A stretch of 64,000 nt of DNA from Epithemia pelagica (lineage: Eukaryota; Bacillariophyta; Bacillariophyceae; Surirellales; Surirellaceae): the NCBI GenBank assembly GCA_946965045.2, contig OX337236.1, positions 2,914,001 to 2,978,000 on the forward strand, written 5' to 3'. Each line of letters starts with the position of its first letter. Position 1 is the stretch's first letter. Shown one piece after another: positions 1 to 9,379 of this stretch. Below the pieces are notes generated by a model that worked only from the letters and a program-made list of their open reading frames with translations, had not been told where the DNA came from and did no database searches. A program made the translations under genes and the position numbers.

Positions 1-898
1 GATGTGTGTCATTGAACCAACTCAATTGACGACTTTCTGCACTGGGAAATTCCAAATGGTAGCCCACCATATTGTAATCGACGGCCAAGGTGGCCGCTTG
101 ATGGGCACAATAGTGAGCAAAACAAAAATCCAAGCCCCATCCACACCCCCCTCGGGCATGCAAAAAGGAATAAAAGCATTGCCAACTCGCTTGTGTAAAG
201 ACTTGACAAAAGGTTTCAATACTGGACGGACGAACCAAACAGTGCCGCGTGGATCGACCTCCATACTCGGCATGAGTACTCATTTCTCCATTAATCACAT
301 GCCACGTACAGCCCACTATGCTGGGGGAAATGGCGGACAAATTGTACTTTTCCATCGACTCCAACAATTTGGGAATGCGGACTGGATGGGGTCCAGCCGT
401 TGGCAAGAAAATATCATCCAACAAGAGGGCAATATACTGGTACTGTTGGACGAGGGGTGGAGCCAAATATTGCAAAAAGACTCCCCAGGCCACATTGGGC
501 GTTCGAATCACGGCACAGGCGGTCGAGTCGTGCTCCGTCGGCTGTTGCAATTGCCGCAAATGATAATCGTCTTCTGGCACAATCGATTCATCGACGTACA
601 AAAAGGCAATGCAATCCCAATGTGCGAAATGCTGTCGTTTGTGGAACCAACTGTACTGAATCGCTTCGCGGCGACCCAACGCGTCAAATACCACCAGATT
701 TTTGCTTCGGTTGGCAGTAACAGGATTGGGTGTCGTCCACCATGCCGGTGGAGGAGTCCAGACGGGAGGATCCACCGCGGTGTGGAGGTGGTGGTGGTGT
801 TCTTGTTCCGTCACTTGCAGCAATCGAGCTACTTGAAGAATCACCACCACACACAAGAGCAATACCACACACGCATTGTTGTTGCAACGACGAGGCAT
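1..898 (-). CDS. DUF707-like type II membrane protein (3' end outside the window)
   Basis: An uninterrupted minus-strand frame runs from an ATG at 898 to the window edge, about 299 codons. Residues 1-25 begin MPRRCNNNACVV and form a hydrophobic signal anchor, followed by a His/Pro-rich stem, so the product is probably a Golgi or ER type II membrane protein. The lumenal part contains a Val-Val-Phe-Asp strand, an acidic LLLDDIFLP segment and, near the edge, HARGGCGWGLDFCFAHYC. The Trp-Gly-Leu-Asp motif followed by a Cys is typical of DUF707, a family related to putative glycosyltransferases. The larger plus-strand frame over the same bases has no family resemblance and is a shadow. The gene diverges from the GT25-like gene that starts at 1372. 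Family assignment is from memory of motifs; the reaction is unknown. Confidence 0.7.
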   Translation of the reverse strand, partial: MPRRCNNNACVVLLLCVVVILQVARLLQVTEQEHHHHLHTAVDPPVWTPPPAWWTTPNPVTANRSKNLVVFDALGRREAIQYSWFHKRQHFAHWDCIAFLYVDESIVPEDDYHLRQLQQPTEHDSTACAVIRTPNVAWGVFLQYLAPPLVQQYQYIALLLDDIFLPTAGPHPVRIPKLLESMEKYNLSAISPSIVGCTWHVINGEMSTHAEYGGRSTRHCLVRPSSIETFCQVFTQASWQCFYSFLHARGGCGWGLDFCFAHYCAHQAATLAVDYNMVGYHLEFPSAESRQLSWFNDTH

Positions 899-1371
899 CC
901 ACCCGAATGGCTTGTGGTTGTTCTTATTGTCGTTGGAAGAAACCGAAAACGGTCTTGTCGTTGTCGTTGTCGTCGGCGTCGTCATGATTCGGTTTTGTCG
1001 TGCCGTTCTCGTCGTAGTCCTCACGTGGAGGAAAGAATAATCCAGGACTTGAATGAACCAGGGTTGTTACCGTGTGTTCGAGGACTCCTCTCATTGAGAA
1101 GAACAGGGAGAGATGAATGATGAATTGCTCCGTCCACGATTTACACCAATGCGATAAAAAAAACACAGTGCTGCCACATGTACCCGCTAGAGGGTATCGC
1201 CGACCGACGATAACCCACGCGCGTACGTTGCTACATGCGACCGATTGCTTGCGTCTTCATTCGACTCCCTGGCGTCTCGCGCATTGGTTCATGGTTCATC
1301 ATCACACCACCACAACCAGCACCTGTTGGTGGACAAAGCACAACCACCATTCGTCGTCTTGGAGAAGAAGA
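899..1371. other. Divergent intergenic region between the DUF707-like and GT25-like genes
   Basis: No convincing gene. It should contain both 5' leaders. It includes one arm (1141-1213) of an inverted repeat whose partner lies at 3283-3356, and from about 1259 a sequence (GACTCCCTGGCGTCTC) that also precedes GT25 copies B (about 3738) and C (about 6873), so it is a shared upstream block of that family. Confidence 0.5.
1141..1213 (+). repeat. Inverted repeat arm 1, partner at 3283-3356
   Basis: The reverse complement of this segment aligns over about 75 bp with 3283-3356, sharing a GTCGGTCGGCGATACCCT core, a GCGGGTAC block and a T-run, with a few small indels. The two arms flank GT25 copy A. 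It looks like an inverted duplication of a promoter region rather than transposon ends. Confidence 0.6.
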
Positions 1372-2411
1372 ATGATGATAATGAAGAAACAACGAGCCGG
1401 ACTCTTGGTTATGATTGGATTTACCATTTTGAATGGTTTCATGGTACTCCTCCAACTCCATGGAAGTGCCACGATACAGACTCGAACACAAGCATCCTAC
1501 CTCCATCTTTCGACAACTTCTTCTTCCTCATGTTTGTGGCCTTGGTCTTCTTCTTCTTCCTCTTCTTCTCGTGAAGTTGTCGTTGAATCTCTTTCCTTGC
1601 GTCAAGAGGCCATGGAATTGGCCGAACTACGACAAGCTGAATTGGACTATTGGACGCAGGGTTGCAACGCATTTATTACGTCAATTTGGACAAAAATGTC
1701 CAGCGTCGTAAGCAAATGGAAGACCAATTGCAAAAACTCGAGCCGTCCATTCCCTATTCTCGTGTTCCCGCCATGAGAGGTACGTCCAATGGAAATGCCT
1801 GCATTAAAGGATTGCAGGATCCCGATCGATGCATGGGTGTGTCTGGTTTGTCTCGGACCATGGTGAAAATTATGGATACGCAAAATGTGACGGGTTTAAC
1901 CTTGGTGTTGGAAGATGTTTTTGTGTTGGGAACCAACTTGACCAAAATTCATCAAGCACTGTCCATGGTACCGGACGATTGGGACCTTATTCGGTTTACC
2001 ATTAGTGGTTATGACAACAAAACTTTTCGTGCCATGAGTGGTAAGCGCAAAACCTTTGTGCCGATTCAGAATCCTATGAATTTGCAAGTGTATCGCATTC
2101 AAGGGCCGTCGGTGGTGTGTGGAGGCACGCATGCCATGGTTTGGCGGGCCAGCAGTCTGACCAAACTCCATCGGGTCTGGAGTCGACGCCCCTATTCCGA
2201 TATTGATTGTGTCCTGACTTGGGAACAAAATTTTAATTCCTATGGCATTGGACAAATGTATGAAACCGACTACTTGTTTTTGGGATGGGTCAAACAACCA
2301 CCCGGGGAAGTCACGGATATTCCGAAAGTTGATGATCCGAAAGTTGACGATACGGACCAGAAAAAAAAGCAAAGATCTACTGTGGCCGACGAACAGAGTA
2401 GAGACGTGTAG
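1372..2411 (+). pseudogene. GT25-like glycosyltransferase, copy A (frameshifted)
   Basis: Same gene as copies B and C: the ATG at 1372 gives MMIMKKQRAGLL, then a signal anchor (IGFTILNGFMVLLQL), a Ser/Thr-rich stem and the GT25-like domain (IYYVNLDKNVQRRKQMEDQL, a VLED motif, an HAMVWR segment). Around 1645 an 8-bp tandem insertion (TATTGGAC beside ATTGGAC) shifts the frame, so the N-terminal part runs out at 1776 and the catalytic part is open only in another frame (from about 1650 to 2411). The conserved Glu-Asp-Asp of the other copies reads Glu-Asp-Val here (about 1913). A frame break plus loss of a motif acid argue for a pseudogene. A single-base correction would not rescue the frame. Confidence 0.75.
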
Positions 2412-3876
2412 AGCTTTTGAGTTCCATTGTTGTGTGACACCTTTATACGAGTACAAATAATGGAGGAAAAAGGATTGTGTTTTTACCTATGGCGTTTGAG
2501 ACATGAAGTAGTATGGCTACCGGTAGGAATCAACGGAATACACAGGATAGATAGAATAGACCTGTAAGGCCTGCGGAATGCGGAACGGTACTGGTTTGTT
2601 TGTCACGATCAGGATTTGTTTGTTGTTTCCGATGCTCATTGTCATTTTGTCAGTGTTGACAGGCATGACTGTTCTTGCTGGCCGTAATTCGGCTCGAACG
2701 TTCCCATTGCGCTCACTCCGCCAGTCCGGTTCGGTATGCCAGAGGTGTCGGCTATAGAATGAGTTCCTCACGCTCGTTACTTTTTCTAATCTTGTTTTTC
2801 GTGTCTTGGTGTCTTTCGGCTTTCCGACTAGAGCATCCCGGTATGACCGGATGCTTCCATCCTTTGTTATGGCCTCACCGCCATCACGGTCTTGGGGGTG
2901 CTTCCTTCTTGTCACACAGCTTCTCGGTTTTACTGGAACAATCGTCCCTTCATCTGGTCTTGAACCTCGTCTCTTGGACAGTCGATGAATCGTTGTCCTC
3001 ATTTTGGACGTTGGCTTCCGAATTGCTGCCCGCCTTAGAGTCGCGGCTCAACAGGTTCCCTCTTGTCTTGGCATGGGACATCCAGCAAGCGATCACCACT
3101 ACAATACGCAAGTTCCCCACTGAGCCGAACTTTCAACGCGTCAAAGGCCACCATGTCCGTCCGTTCTTGGCTTCTCACTTGGCGCCCAGTCATTCTCCAC
3201 TCCATTACCACACAACCATGATCTTTCTACTATCTGCTCTCACCTTTTAGTCCTCGCCTTGGGTAGCTACCAAGGCCCGGCGCGTCGGTCGGCGATACCC
3301 TAGCGGGTACGTGCGGCAGCGTTATAGACTGTTTTTTTTTGCCATCCTTGGTGTATACTACTTGTACTGCCATGTTGCTTCCATGACTCTTTGTCCTCCT
3401 CGAGGACAAGATGAGGAATCTCCAATGTTGCTGCTGCTTCCCTATGACCTGGTTCCGGAATGTCTGCCCTGTGCAACTCATGATTGTCAACACACTGTCA
3501 GTGCGACCTTGGTTGGATTCGATAACCATGCCATGCAGATGAGAAGAAGAATCTTTTCCAAGGTACAACACCGACACGTCCACGAATGCGCCACGTGACG
3601 GTAGTCTCATGAGCTGTGCAATGTCCCACAATTGGCTGATTCTGTACAGACCATGATGAATGGGATCGTTTGAGTGGGTAGTGGGTAGCTCTATTATCTA
3701 TTAGATTCTCCCAAGTTTTTCAACCTGCGTCATCTTCTGACTCCCTGGCGTCTCATTTTTCGCAGTCCTCCGCATTGGTCCGCCCGACTTGTGGACCACG
3801 CCAAAAGCACCACCATCCTGTTGGGGTAGAAAGCAGTCGGAACCATAACCTCCATTCGTCGTCTTGTAGAATAATA
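2412..3876. other. Spacer between GT25 copies A and B
   Basis: No recognised gene. The longest plus-strand frame (2675-3250, 191 codons) and a minus-strand frame (3230-3631) show no family motifs. The stretch holds the second inverted-repeat arm (3283-3356) and, from about 3735, the upstream block shared by the GT25 copies, ending in the 5' leader of copy B. Confidence 0.45.
3283..3356 (-). repeat. Inverted repeat arm 2, partner at 1141-1213
   Basis: Reads as the reverse complement of 1141-1213 with small indels. See arm 1. Confidence 0.6.
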
Positions 3877-4872
3877 ATGATGAGGATGAAGCAACAACGA
3901 GCCGGAATCTTGTGGATGATTGGATTCACCATTTTGAATGGTTTCATGGTAGTCCTCCAACTCCATGGAAGTGCCACGATACAGACTCCACTACCACCAC
4001 CCTACCTCCATCTGTTGACAGCAACAACAACAACAACAACGAGCACCCCCACCGACTCGGCATCTTCCTTGTCTTCGTCGTCGTGGTCGTGGCTCTCTTC
4101 TTCTTCGTCATGTTTGTGGCCTTGGTCTTCTTCTTGTGGAGTTGTCGTATCTCCTACCTTGCGTCAAGAGGCCATGAAATTGGCCCAACTGCGACAAGCT
4201 GAATTGGACGCAGGGTTGCAACGCATTTATTACGTCAATTTGGACAAAAATGTCCAGCGTCGTAAGCAAATGGAAGACCAATTGCAAAAACTCGAGCCGT
4301 CCATTCCCTATTCTCGCTTTGCCGCCTTGCGAGGTACGTCCAATGGAACGGCCTGTATTCCAGGATTGCAAGATCCCAAACGATGCATGGGTGTGTCGGG
4401 TTTGTCTCGAACCATGGTGAAATTAATGGATACGCAAAATGTGACAGGTTTGACCTTGGTGTTGGAAGATGATTTTGTATTGGGAACCAACTTGACCAGA
4501 ATTCATCAAGCACTGTCCATGGTACCGGACGATTGGGACATTGTTCGGTTTGCCCTCGCTGGCTACGACAACAAAACGTTTTTACCGATCCGCAATCGAT
4601 TGAATTTGCAAGTGTATCGCCTTCAAGGACCGCCGGTCGTGTGTGGAGGCACGCATGCCATGGTGTGGCGGGGTAGCAGTGTGGCCAAATTGCATCGGAC
4701 CTGGAGTCGACGCCCCTATGCCGATATTGATTGTACCCTGAGTTGGGAACCCGGCCTGAAATCCTATGCCATTGGACGAATGGATAAACCCACACACTTG
4801 TTTTTGGGATCGCTCCAGTATCCAGCCGGGGAAGTCTCGGACATTCCGAAACATGACGATCCGAATCAGTAA
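3877..4872 (+). CDS. GT25-like glycosyltransferase, copy B (intact)
   Basis: 331 codons from the ATG at 3877. This start (MMRMKQQRAGIL) is chosen because it aligns with copies A and C; an upstream in-frame extension is not shared. Residues about 10-35 form a signal anchor, residues about 40-105 a Thr/Ser-rich low-complexity stem, and the rest a GT25/LPS-type glycosyltransferase-like domain: IYYVNLDKNVQRRKQMEDQL, then LTLVLEDDFVLG with the acidic triad expected to bind the metal-nucleotide sugar, then HAMVWRGSS and DIDCTLSW. GT25 enzymes transfer sugars (for example galactose) onto glycans or proteins in the secretory pathway; the acceptor here is unknown. The C-terminal segment recurs as truncated pieces at 5160-5536, 8290-8562 and 42322-43100. 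Confidence 0.75.
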   Translation: MMRMKQQRAGILWMIGFTILNGFMVVLQLHGSATIQTPLPPPYLHLLTATTTTTTSTPTDSASSLSSSSWSWLSSSSSCLWPWSSSCGVVVSPTLRQEAMKLAQLRQAELDAGLQRIYYVNLDKNVQRRKQMEDQLQKLEPSIPYSRFAALRGTSNGTACIPGLQDPKRCMGVSGLSRTMVKLMDTQNVTGLTLVLEDDFVLGTNLTRIHQALSMVPDDWDIVRFALAGYDNKTFLPIRNRLNLQVYRLQGPPVVCGGTHAMVWRGSSVAKLHRTWSRRPYADIDCTLSWEPGLKSYAIGRMDKPTHLFLGSLQYPAGEVSDIPKHDDPNQ

Positions 4873-5159
4873 AAGGAAGAATAAGGATCTACAGCCCGTG
4901 TAGAGACTTTTTATTTCCAGTGTTGTTATGTGACATGTGACACCTACCTACATACGAGTACCAGTGAAGGAGGAAGAAGGATGGTGTTTTTACATCATGT
5001 GGAAGAGACTCCCTACAAGTGGTACGAATCAGCAGAATAGACAATATGCATAGTAATCGACGTGGTGGAGTGAATAAAGTGTGGTGGTGGTACCCCAGAC
5101 GGCACTGGTTGGATTGTGTGTGTTCCCAAGAATTGTTGTCGTCGTTGTCATGGTCGTCA

Positions 5160-5536
5160 TTGGATTTTTTTATATGCCATTTGGAACAGAGTCGTGTACT
5201 AGAGCTTTTTTCACACTTGTTTTTGGGACGCCTGGCCCATCCGCCGGGAGAGAAAACGGATATTCCCAAGTAATACTAGGTAGTCCATGGCATTCCAGGG
5301 CCGCCGGTTGTCTGTGGAGGCGGCACATGGTATGGCGGGGCAGCCGTGTGGCGAAATTCCATTGGGCCTCGAGTCGACGCGACCATGCCGATAGTGGTTG
5401 CATACTTAGTTGGGAACCAAATTTTAAATCCTATGCCATTGGACGAATGAATCGCAAATCACACTTGTTTTGGGGACGCCTGGTCCATCCACCAGATTTA
5501 ACAACCCCTACTTCTCTCCAATACCACTCCCATCTA
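5160..5536 (+). pseudogene. Degenerate GT25 tails behind copy B
   Basis: Two eroded GT25 C-terminal fragments can be read in different frames: a segment ending HPPGEKTDIPK near 5270, and from about 5300 a segment with VWRGSRVAKFHWASSRR and SWEPNFKSYAIGRMNRKSH. Both align with the end of the intact enzyme. There is no start and the frames do not join. Equivalent remnants follow copy C and lie at 42.7-43.1 kb. Confidence 0.65.
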
Positions 5537-5787
5537 TAGGTAGGTGTGAGAGGTTCCATTTCATTGTGTCGGATGTTTTCCCACTCGAATACTTGCTTTG
5601 TCGCAGTTCGCTAAACTACTCCTAGGTACTCCTACGTAATCTAGAGGAGTCAGACTACCATCCGTAGGTAGTTCCACTCACAGTTTTTGTCCCGATTCCC
5701 GGCCGATTGTGAAAGGACCAAGCAGCGACCCCTTTTGGTCGCAGAATTGATTCGGATCCGTTGGGCCCAATCATGCGTTCCACGTCC

Positions 5788-5902
5788 AACCAAAGATCGG
5801 TCATGTTAAAGACTCGTAATCATAAAGAGTGACTATTAGGATCCTCTAGCCTAGAGGTCTATGTCTCGCTAAATCCTCGCTCACAAACGCGACCATTTCT
5901 CG
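5788..5902 (-). repeat. Copia-C LTR-like block (fragment copy)
   Basis: The 115-bp block AACCAAAGATCGG...CATTTCTCG is the same as the blocks at 43367-43481 and 49551-49665 that flank Copia-C. Here it belongs to the truncated Copia-C copy carried by the segmental duplication. Confidence 0.6.
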
Positions 5903-6056
5903 GTCCCCTCGCGAATCCATAGTCCGCTTACTCTAGGGTATTCGTGCTTCATCTCTTATTCTCGTTCAGCTAGCTCCAAAACCTGCTTATAGCTCGTCTT
6001 CAATCGAGTGCAGGACGTACCCGATCCCAGAGAATCCATTCTGGTGGGAAACGCAC

Positions 6057-6659
6057 TTAATAAAGGATCATTGATGCAAGTCTCGTTCGTTCTGTACCTG
6101 TCTGAATCTTAGTCAAAAGGTCAGCAAGGTTAGTCTTAGACGGCTCAAAGGCGATACGGCAACTTCCATTCGCAACATTCTCTCTGACAAAGTGGTAAGC
6201 AATAGCATTCGACTTCTTACGCAACACCGATTCGGGTTTTGAACTGTTGAGGACCACTGACATGTTATCAACACGAATGTGTGCATGTCCCTCAAGTCGT
6301 ACTCCCATCATCCGCAACTTATACCGTAGGCCCTTTATCATCTCGATGCCCACCTTCAATGCCATGAATTCCGAACCAAACGTCGAAGTCTCAACACTGG
6401 TTTGCTTCTTGCTATACCAGTTTACTGGAGCCCGATTCAAAAAGATGAGAACTCCTGTCCTTGAACGACGAGTTGCAAGGTCACCAGCATGATCGGCGTC
6501 AACAAACGCGGTCATTTGCACAGAACGGCCAAGAGGTTCTGGAGCATCCGGTGGTAAATCTTCCTTGGCATCCGGATAGTGTGCACTCCAATCGGCAGTC
6601 GGCTCCTCGCCATGAATGATGTGAGAGGGGTCAAGTACTAAGCGAGAACGGTCCGTCAA
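6057..6659 (-). pseudogene. Copia-C pol fragment (RNase H end only)
   Basis: About 196 codons matching the C-terminus of the Copia-C polyprotein: AFVDADHAGDLATRRSR, NWYSKKQTSVETSTFGSEF, HIRVDNMSVVLNSSKP and NLADLLTKIQTG are the Ty1/Copia RNase H landmarks. Homology to 43636-44227 stops near 6646, leaving the RT, integrase and gag missing. It is a passenger of the segmental duplication, not an independent insertion. Confidence 0.85.
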
Positions 6660-6985
6660 TTCCTGAGCTCATTTCGAAACTAACTGCATAAAATGGAGTC
6701 CATGTGTCTTGCTCTCTATTCTAGTTTGTGCTGTTACTTTGGACTACGGAACTCGCAATCAAGACATTTTGGAAGCCATTCATTGTCATTAAGAAAATGT
6801 GGGTTGAAGTGAAACTATGACGAAATCCTTAACCCTATACGGCCCCGTACGACGACCCTACGTCATCTTTTGACTCCCTGGCGTCTCATGCTTCGCAAGT
6901 TCGCCGCATTGGTCCGCGTCTTGGACCACGCCAACATCACCACAATCACCACCATCACCACCACAGTCGGAATTGAAGAATAATA
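6660..6985 (+). other. Upstream region of GT25 copy C
   Basis: No gene visible. From about 6873 it shares the GACTCCCTGGCGTCTCA block and the CGCATTGGTCCGC sequence with the region upstream of copy B, so it probably includes the promoter and 5' leader of copy C. Confidence 0.4.
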
Positions 6986-7131
6986 ATGATGAGGATGAAG
7001 AAACAACGAGCCGGACTCTTATGGATAATTGGATTTACCATTTTGAATGGTTTCATGGTAGTCCTCCAACTCCATGGAAGTGCCACGATACAGACTCTAC
7101 AACCAGCACCCTACCTCCATCTGTCGACAGC

Positions 7132-7166
<35 letters not shown>

Positions 7167-7999
7167 CGAGCACCACCACAAACGCGGCATCCTCCTTATC
7201 CTCGTCGTCGTGGTCGTGGCTCTCTTCTTCTTCGTCATGTTTGTGGCCTTGGTCTTCTTCTTGTGGAGTTGTCGTATCTCCTACCTTGCGTCAAGAGGCC
7301 ATGAAATTGGCCCAACTGCGACAAGCTGAATTGGACGCAGGGTTGCAACGCATTTATTACGTCAATTTGGACAAAAATGTCCAGCGTCGTAAGCAAATGG
7401 AAGACCAATTGCGACAAGTCCAGCCGTCCATTCCCTATTCTCGCTTTGCCGCCATGAGAGGTACGTCCAATGGAACGGCCTGTATTCCAGGATTGCAAGA
7501 TCCCAAACGATGCATGGGTGTGTCTGGCTTGTCTCGGACCATGGTGAAATTAATGGATACGCAAAATGTGACGGGGTTGACCTTGGTCTTGGAAGATGAT
7601 TTCCTGTTGGGAACCAACTTGACCAGAATCCAGGAGGCCCTGTCCATGGTACCGGACGATTGGGACATTGTTCGGTTTGCCCTCGCTGGCTACGACAACA
7701 AAACGTTTTTACCGATCCGCAATCGATTGAATTTGCAAGTGTATCGCCTTCAAGGACCGCCGGTCGTGTGTGGAGGCACGCATGCCATGGTGTGGCGGGG
7801 TAGCAGTGTGGCCAAATTGCATCGGACCTGGAGTCGACGCCCCTATGCCGATATTGATTGTACCCTGAGTTGGGAACCCGGCCTGAAATCCTATGCCATT
7901 GGACGAATGGATAAACCCACACACTTGTTTTTGGGATCGCTCCAGTATCCAGCCGGGGAAGTCTCGGACATTCCGAAACATGACGATCCGAATCAGTAA
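6986..7999 (+). CDS. GT25-like glycosyltransferase, copy C (intact)
   Basis: 337 codons from the ATG at 6986 (MMRMKKQRAGLL). Domain order is as in copy B: signal anchor, low-complexity stem, GT25-like domain with IYYVNLDKNVQRRKQMEDQL, VLEDDFLLG, HAMVWRGSS and DIDCTLSW. The stem differs from B by an expanded AAC/CAA repeat (about 7130-7170), read as a Thr run. From about 7266 onward B and C, including the 3' flank, are almost identical, which points to recent duplication or gene conversion. A functional membrane-bound glycosyltransferase is likely; donor and acceptor are unknown. Confidence 0.75.
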
Positions 8000-8289
8000 A
8001 AGGAAGAATAAGGATCTACAGCCCGTGTAGAGACTTTTTATTTCCAGTGTTGTTATGTGACATGTGACACCTACCTACATACGAGTACCAGTGAAGGAGG
8101 AAGAAGGATGGTGTTTTTACATCATGTGGAAGAGACTCCCTACAAGTGGTACGAATCAGCAGAATAGACAATATGCATAGTAATAGACGTGGTGGAGTGA
8201 ATAAAGTGTGGTGGTGGTACCCCAGACGGCACTGGTTGGATTGTGTGTGTTCCCAAGAATTGTTGTCGTCGTTGTCATGGTCGTCATTG

Positions 8290-8562
8290 GATTTTTTTTA
8301 TATGCCATTTGGAACAGAGTCGTGTACTAGAGCTTTTTTCACACTTGTTTTTGGGACGCCTGGCCCATCCGCCGGGAGAGAAAACGGATATTCCCAAGTA
8401 ATACTAGGTAGTCCATGGCATTCCAGGGCCGCCGGTTGTCTGTGGAGGCGGCACATGGTATGGCGGGGCAGCCGTGTGGCGAAATTCCATTGGGCCTCGA
8501 GTCGACGCGACCATGCCGATAGTGGTTGCATACTTAGTTGGGAACCAAATTTTAAATCCTAA
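8290..8562 (+). pseudogene. Degenerate GT25 tail behind copy C
   Basis: Same eroded fragments as at 5160-5436, cut off abruptly at 8562 in the middle of the AAATTTTAAATCCT sequence, just before the left inverted arm of the YR-element locus. Not translatable as one frame. Confidence 0.65.
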
Positions 8563-8587
8563 AAATAACCCTTCCCCTTGTCAAAAC

Positions 8588-8652
8588 GCTACTGGTCGAG
8601 TGGTCGGGCTTATTCCTATAACCCTTCCCCTTGTCAAAAGATAACACTGGGG
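8588..8652 (+). repeat. 65-bp inverted arm, left
   Basis: GCTACTGGTCGAGTGG...ATAACACTGGGG matches the reverse complement of 17749-17813 with about one mismatch (C/T). A 20-mer inside it (AACCCTTCCCCTTGTCAAAA) also occurs just outside, near 8567. The arms enclose the whole YR retrotransposon plus about 200 bp on its right. Confidence 0.8.
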
Positions 8653-8658
8653 TCACAG

Positions 8659-8851
8659 GGTTGTGTGCTGTGAATCTCTTTTACTTAGAAGGTGGTGTGG
8701 GAGTATCCCTACCCACACAAAACTCCAAAACCGGCCCCTGTCCCGTCCCGGAGCAGCAGAATGCCTGTGTCCGTCGGTCGCACACGCAGTCGTGGGTACC
8801 GTCCGTCCACCTGCCGCGTTCCAAGGGACATTGCATAGGAGGCCGGTTCCA
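8659..8851 (-). repeat. Split direct repeat B2
   Basis: 193 bp beginning GGTTGTGTGCTGTGAATC on the plus strand and ending CCGGTTCCA; repeated at 9092-9284. It is the terminal repeat of the YR element. Confidence 0.88.
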
Positions 8852-8866
8852 GGGTGGGTGGGCGGG

Positions 8867-9092
8867 AGATCGTTAAACTATCTAGCTTCTGCTTTTCCTT
8901 GCACAAGCGGTGGTTTCTCCAAAAAAGTGTCCTCTCGTTCTTGGTAGGGCCTCTTGGTCCTACTGACGTGAGTGACAGTTCGGTGTCACCCTTTGGTTGG
9001 GCCTGATGGTCCCGTGTCAAAGGGTGACACTTTCTGGTTCTGCGACATCGAGTCTTCGCGTCAGAACCTACCAATTTGGGTGAAGTGGTGAG
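8867..9092 (-). repeat. Split direct repeat A2
   Basis: 226 bp, AGATCGTTAAACTATC...GAAGTGGTGAG, repeated at 17320-17545 with about one difference. It sits between B2 and B1. Confidence 0.88.
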
Positions 9093-9284
9093 GTTGTGTG
9101 CTGTGAATCTCTTTTACTTAGAAGGTGGTGTGGGAGTATCCCTACCCACACAAAACTCCAAAACCGGCCCCTGTCCCGTCCCGGAGCAGCAGAATGCCTG
9201 TGTCCGTCGGTCGCACACGCAGTCGTGGGTACCGTCCGTCCACCTGCCGCGTTCCAAGGGACATTGCATAGGAGGCCGGTTCCA
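9092..9284 (-). repeat. Split direct repeat B1
   Basis: 193 bp, the second copy of 8659-8851, directly abutting A2 and lying just downstream of the recombinase ORF. Confidence 0.88.
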
Positions 9285-9379
9285 TCTTTCCCCCTCGCGT
9301 ATCTTTCTCACATGGATCTTCCTGTTGTGTCTTCTCTTTCTTCTCTTTTTCCATTCATCCACTTCTCCCCCCCACGCAA

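Larger units (their letters stand above)
4743..6646 (+). repeat. Segmental duplication block: GT25 tail plus Copia-C 3' end
   Basis: About 1.9 kb nearly identical to 42322-44227, and partly (4743-5436) to 7870-8562. It starts inside the GT25 coding sequence at TTGGGAACCC and runs through the GT25 3' end, a degenerate second GT25 tail, a Copia LTR block and the Copia-C RNase H end. Only scattered single-base differences are visible. Because the 42-kb copy carries the fuller Copia, the 5-kb block was probably copied from it and truncated. Confidence 0.85.

Noticed and set aside
2-1120. 372-codon plus-strand ORF
   Set aside because: No family motifs; the minus strand over the same bases encodes a signal anchor and DUF707-type motifs, so this is an antisense shadow.
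2517-3002. 161-codon minus-strand ORF and the overlapping 191-codon plus-strand ORF at 2675
   Set aside because: Neither has a recognisable domain, and the two compete for the same DNA; there is not enough to call either.
5019-5273. Short ORFs repeated behind each GT25 copy (also 8146 and 42598)
   Set aside because: Their repetition follows the segmental duplication; they are eroded GT25 tails read in mixed frames, not a new gene family.
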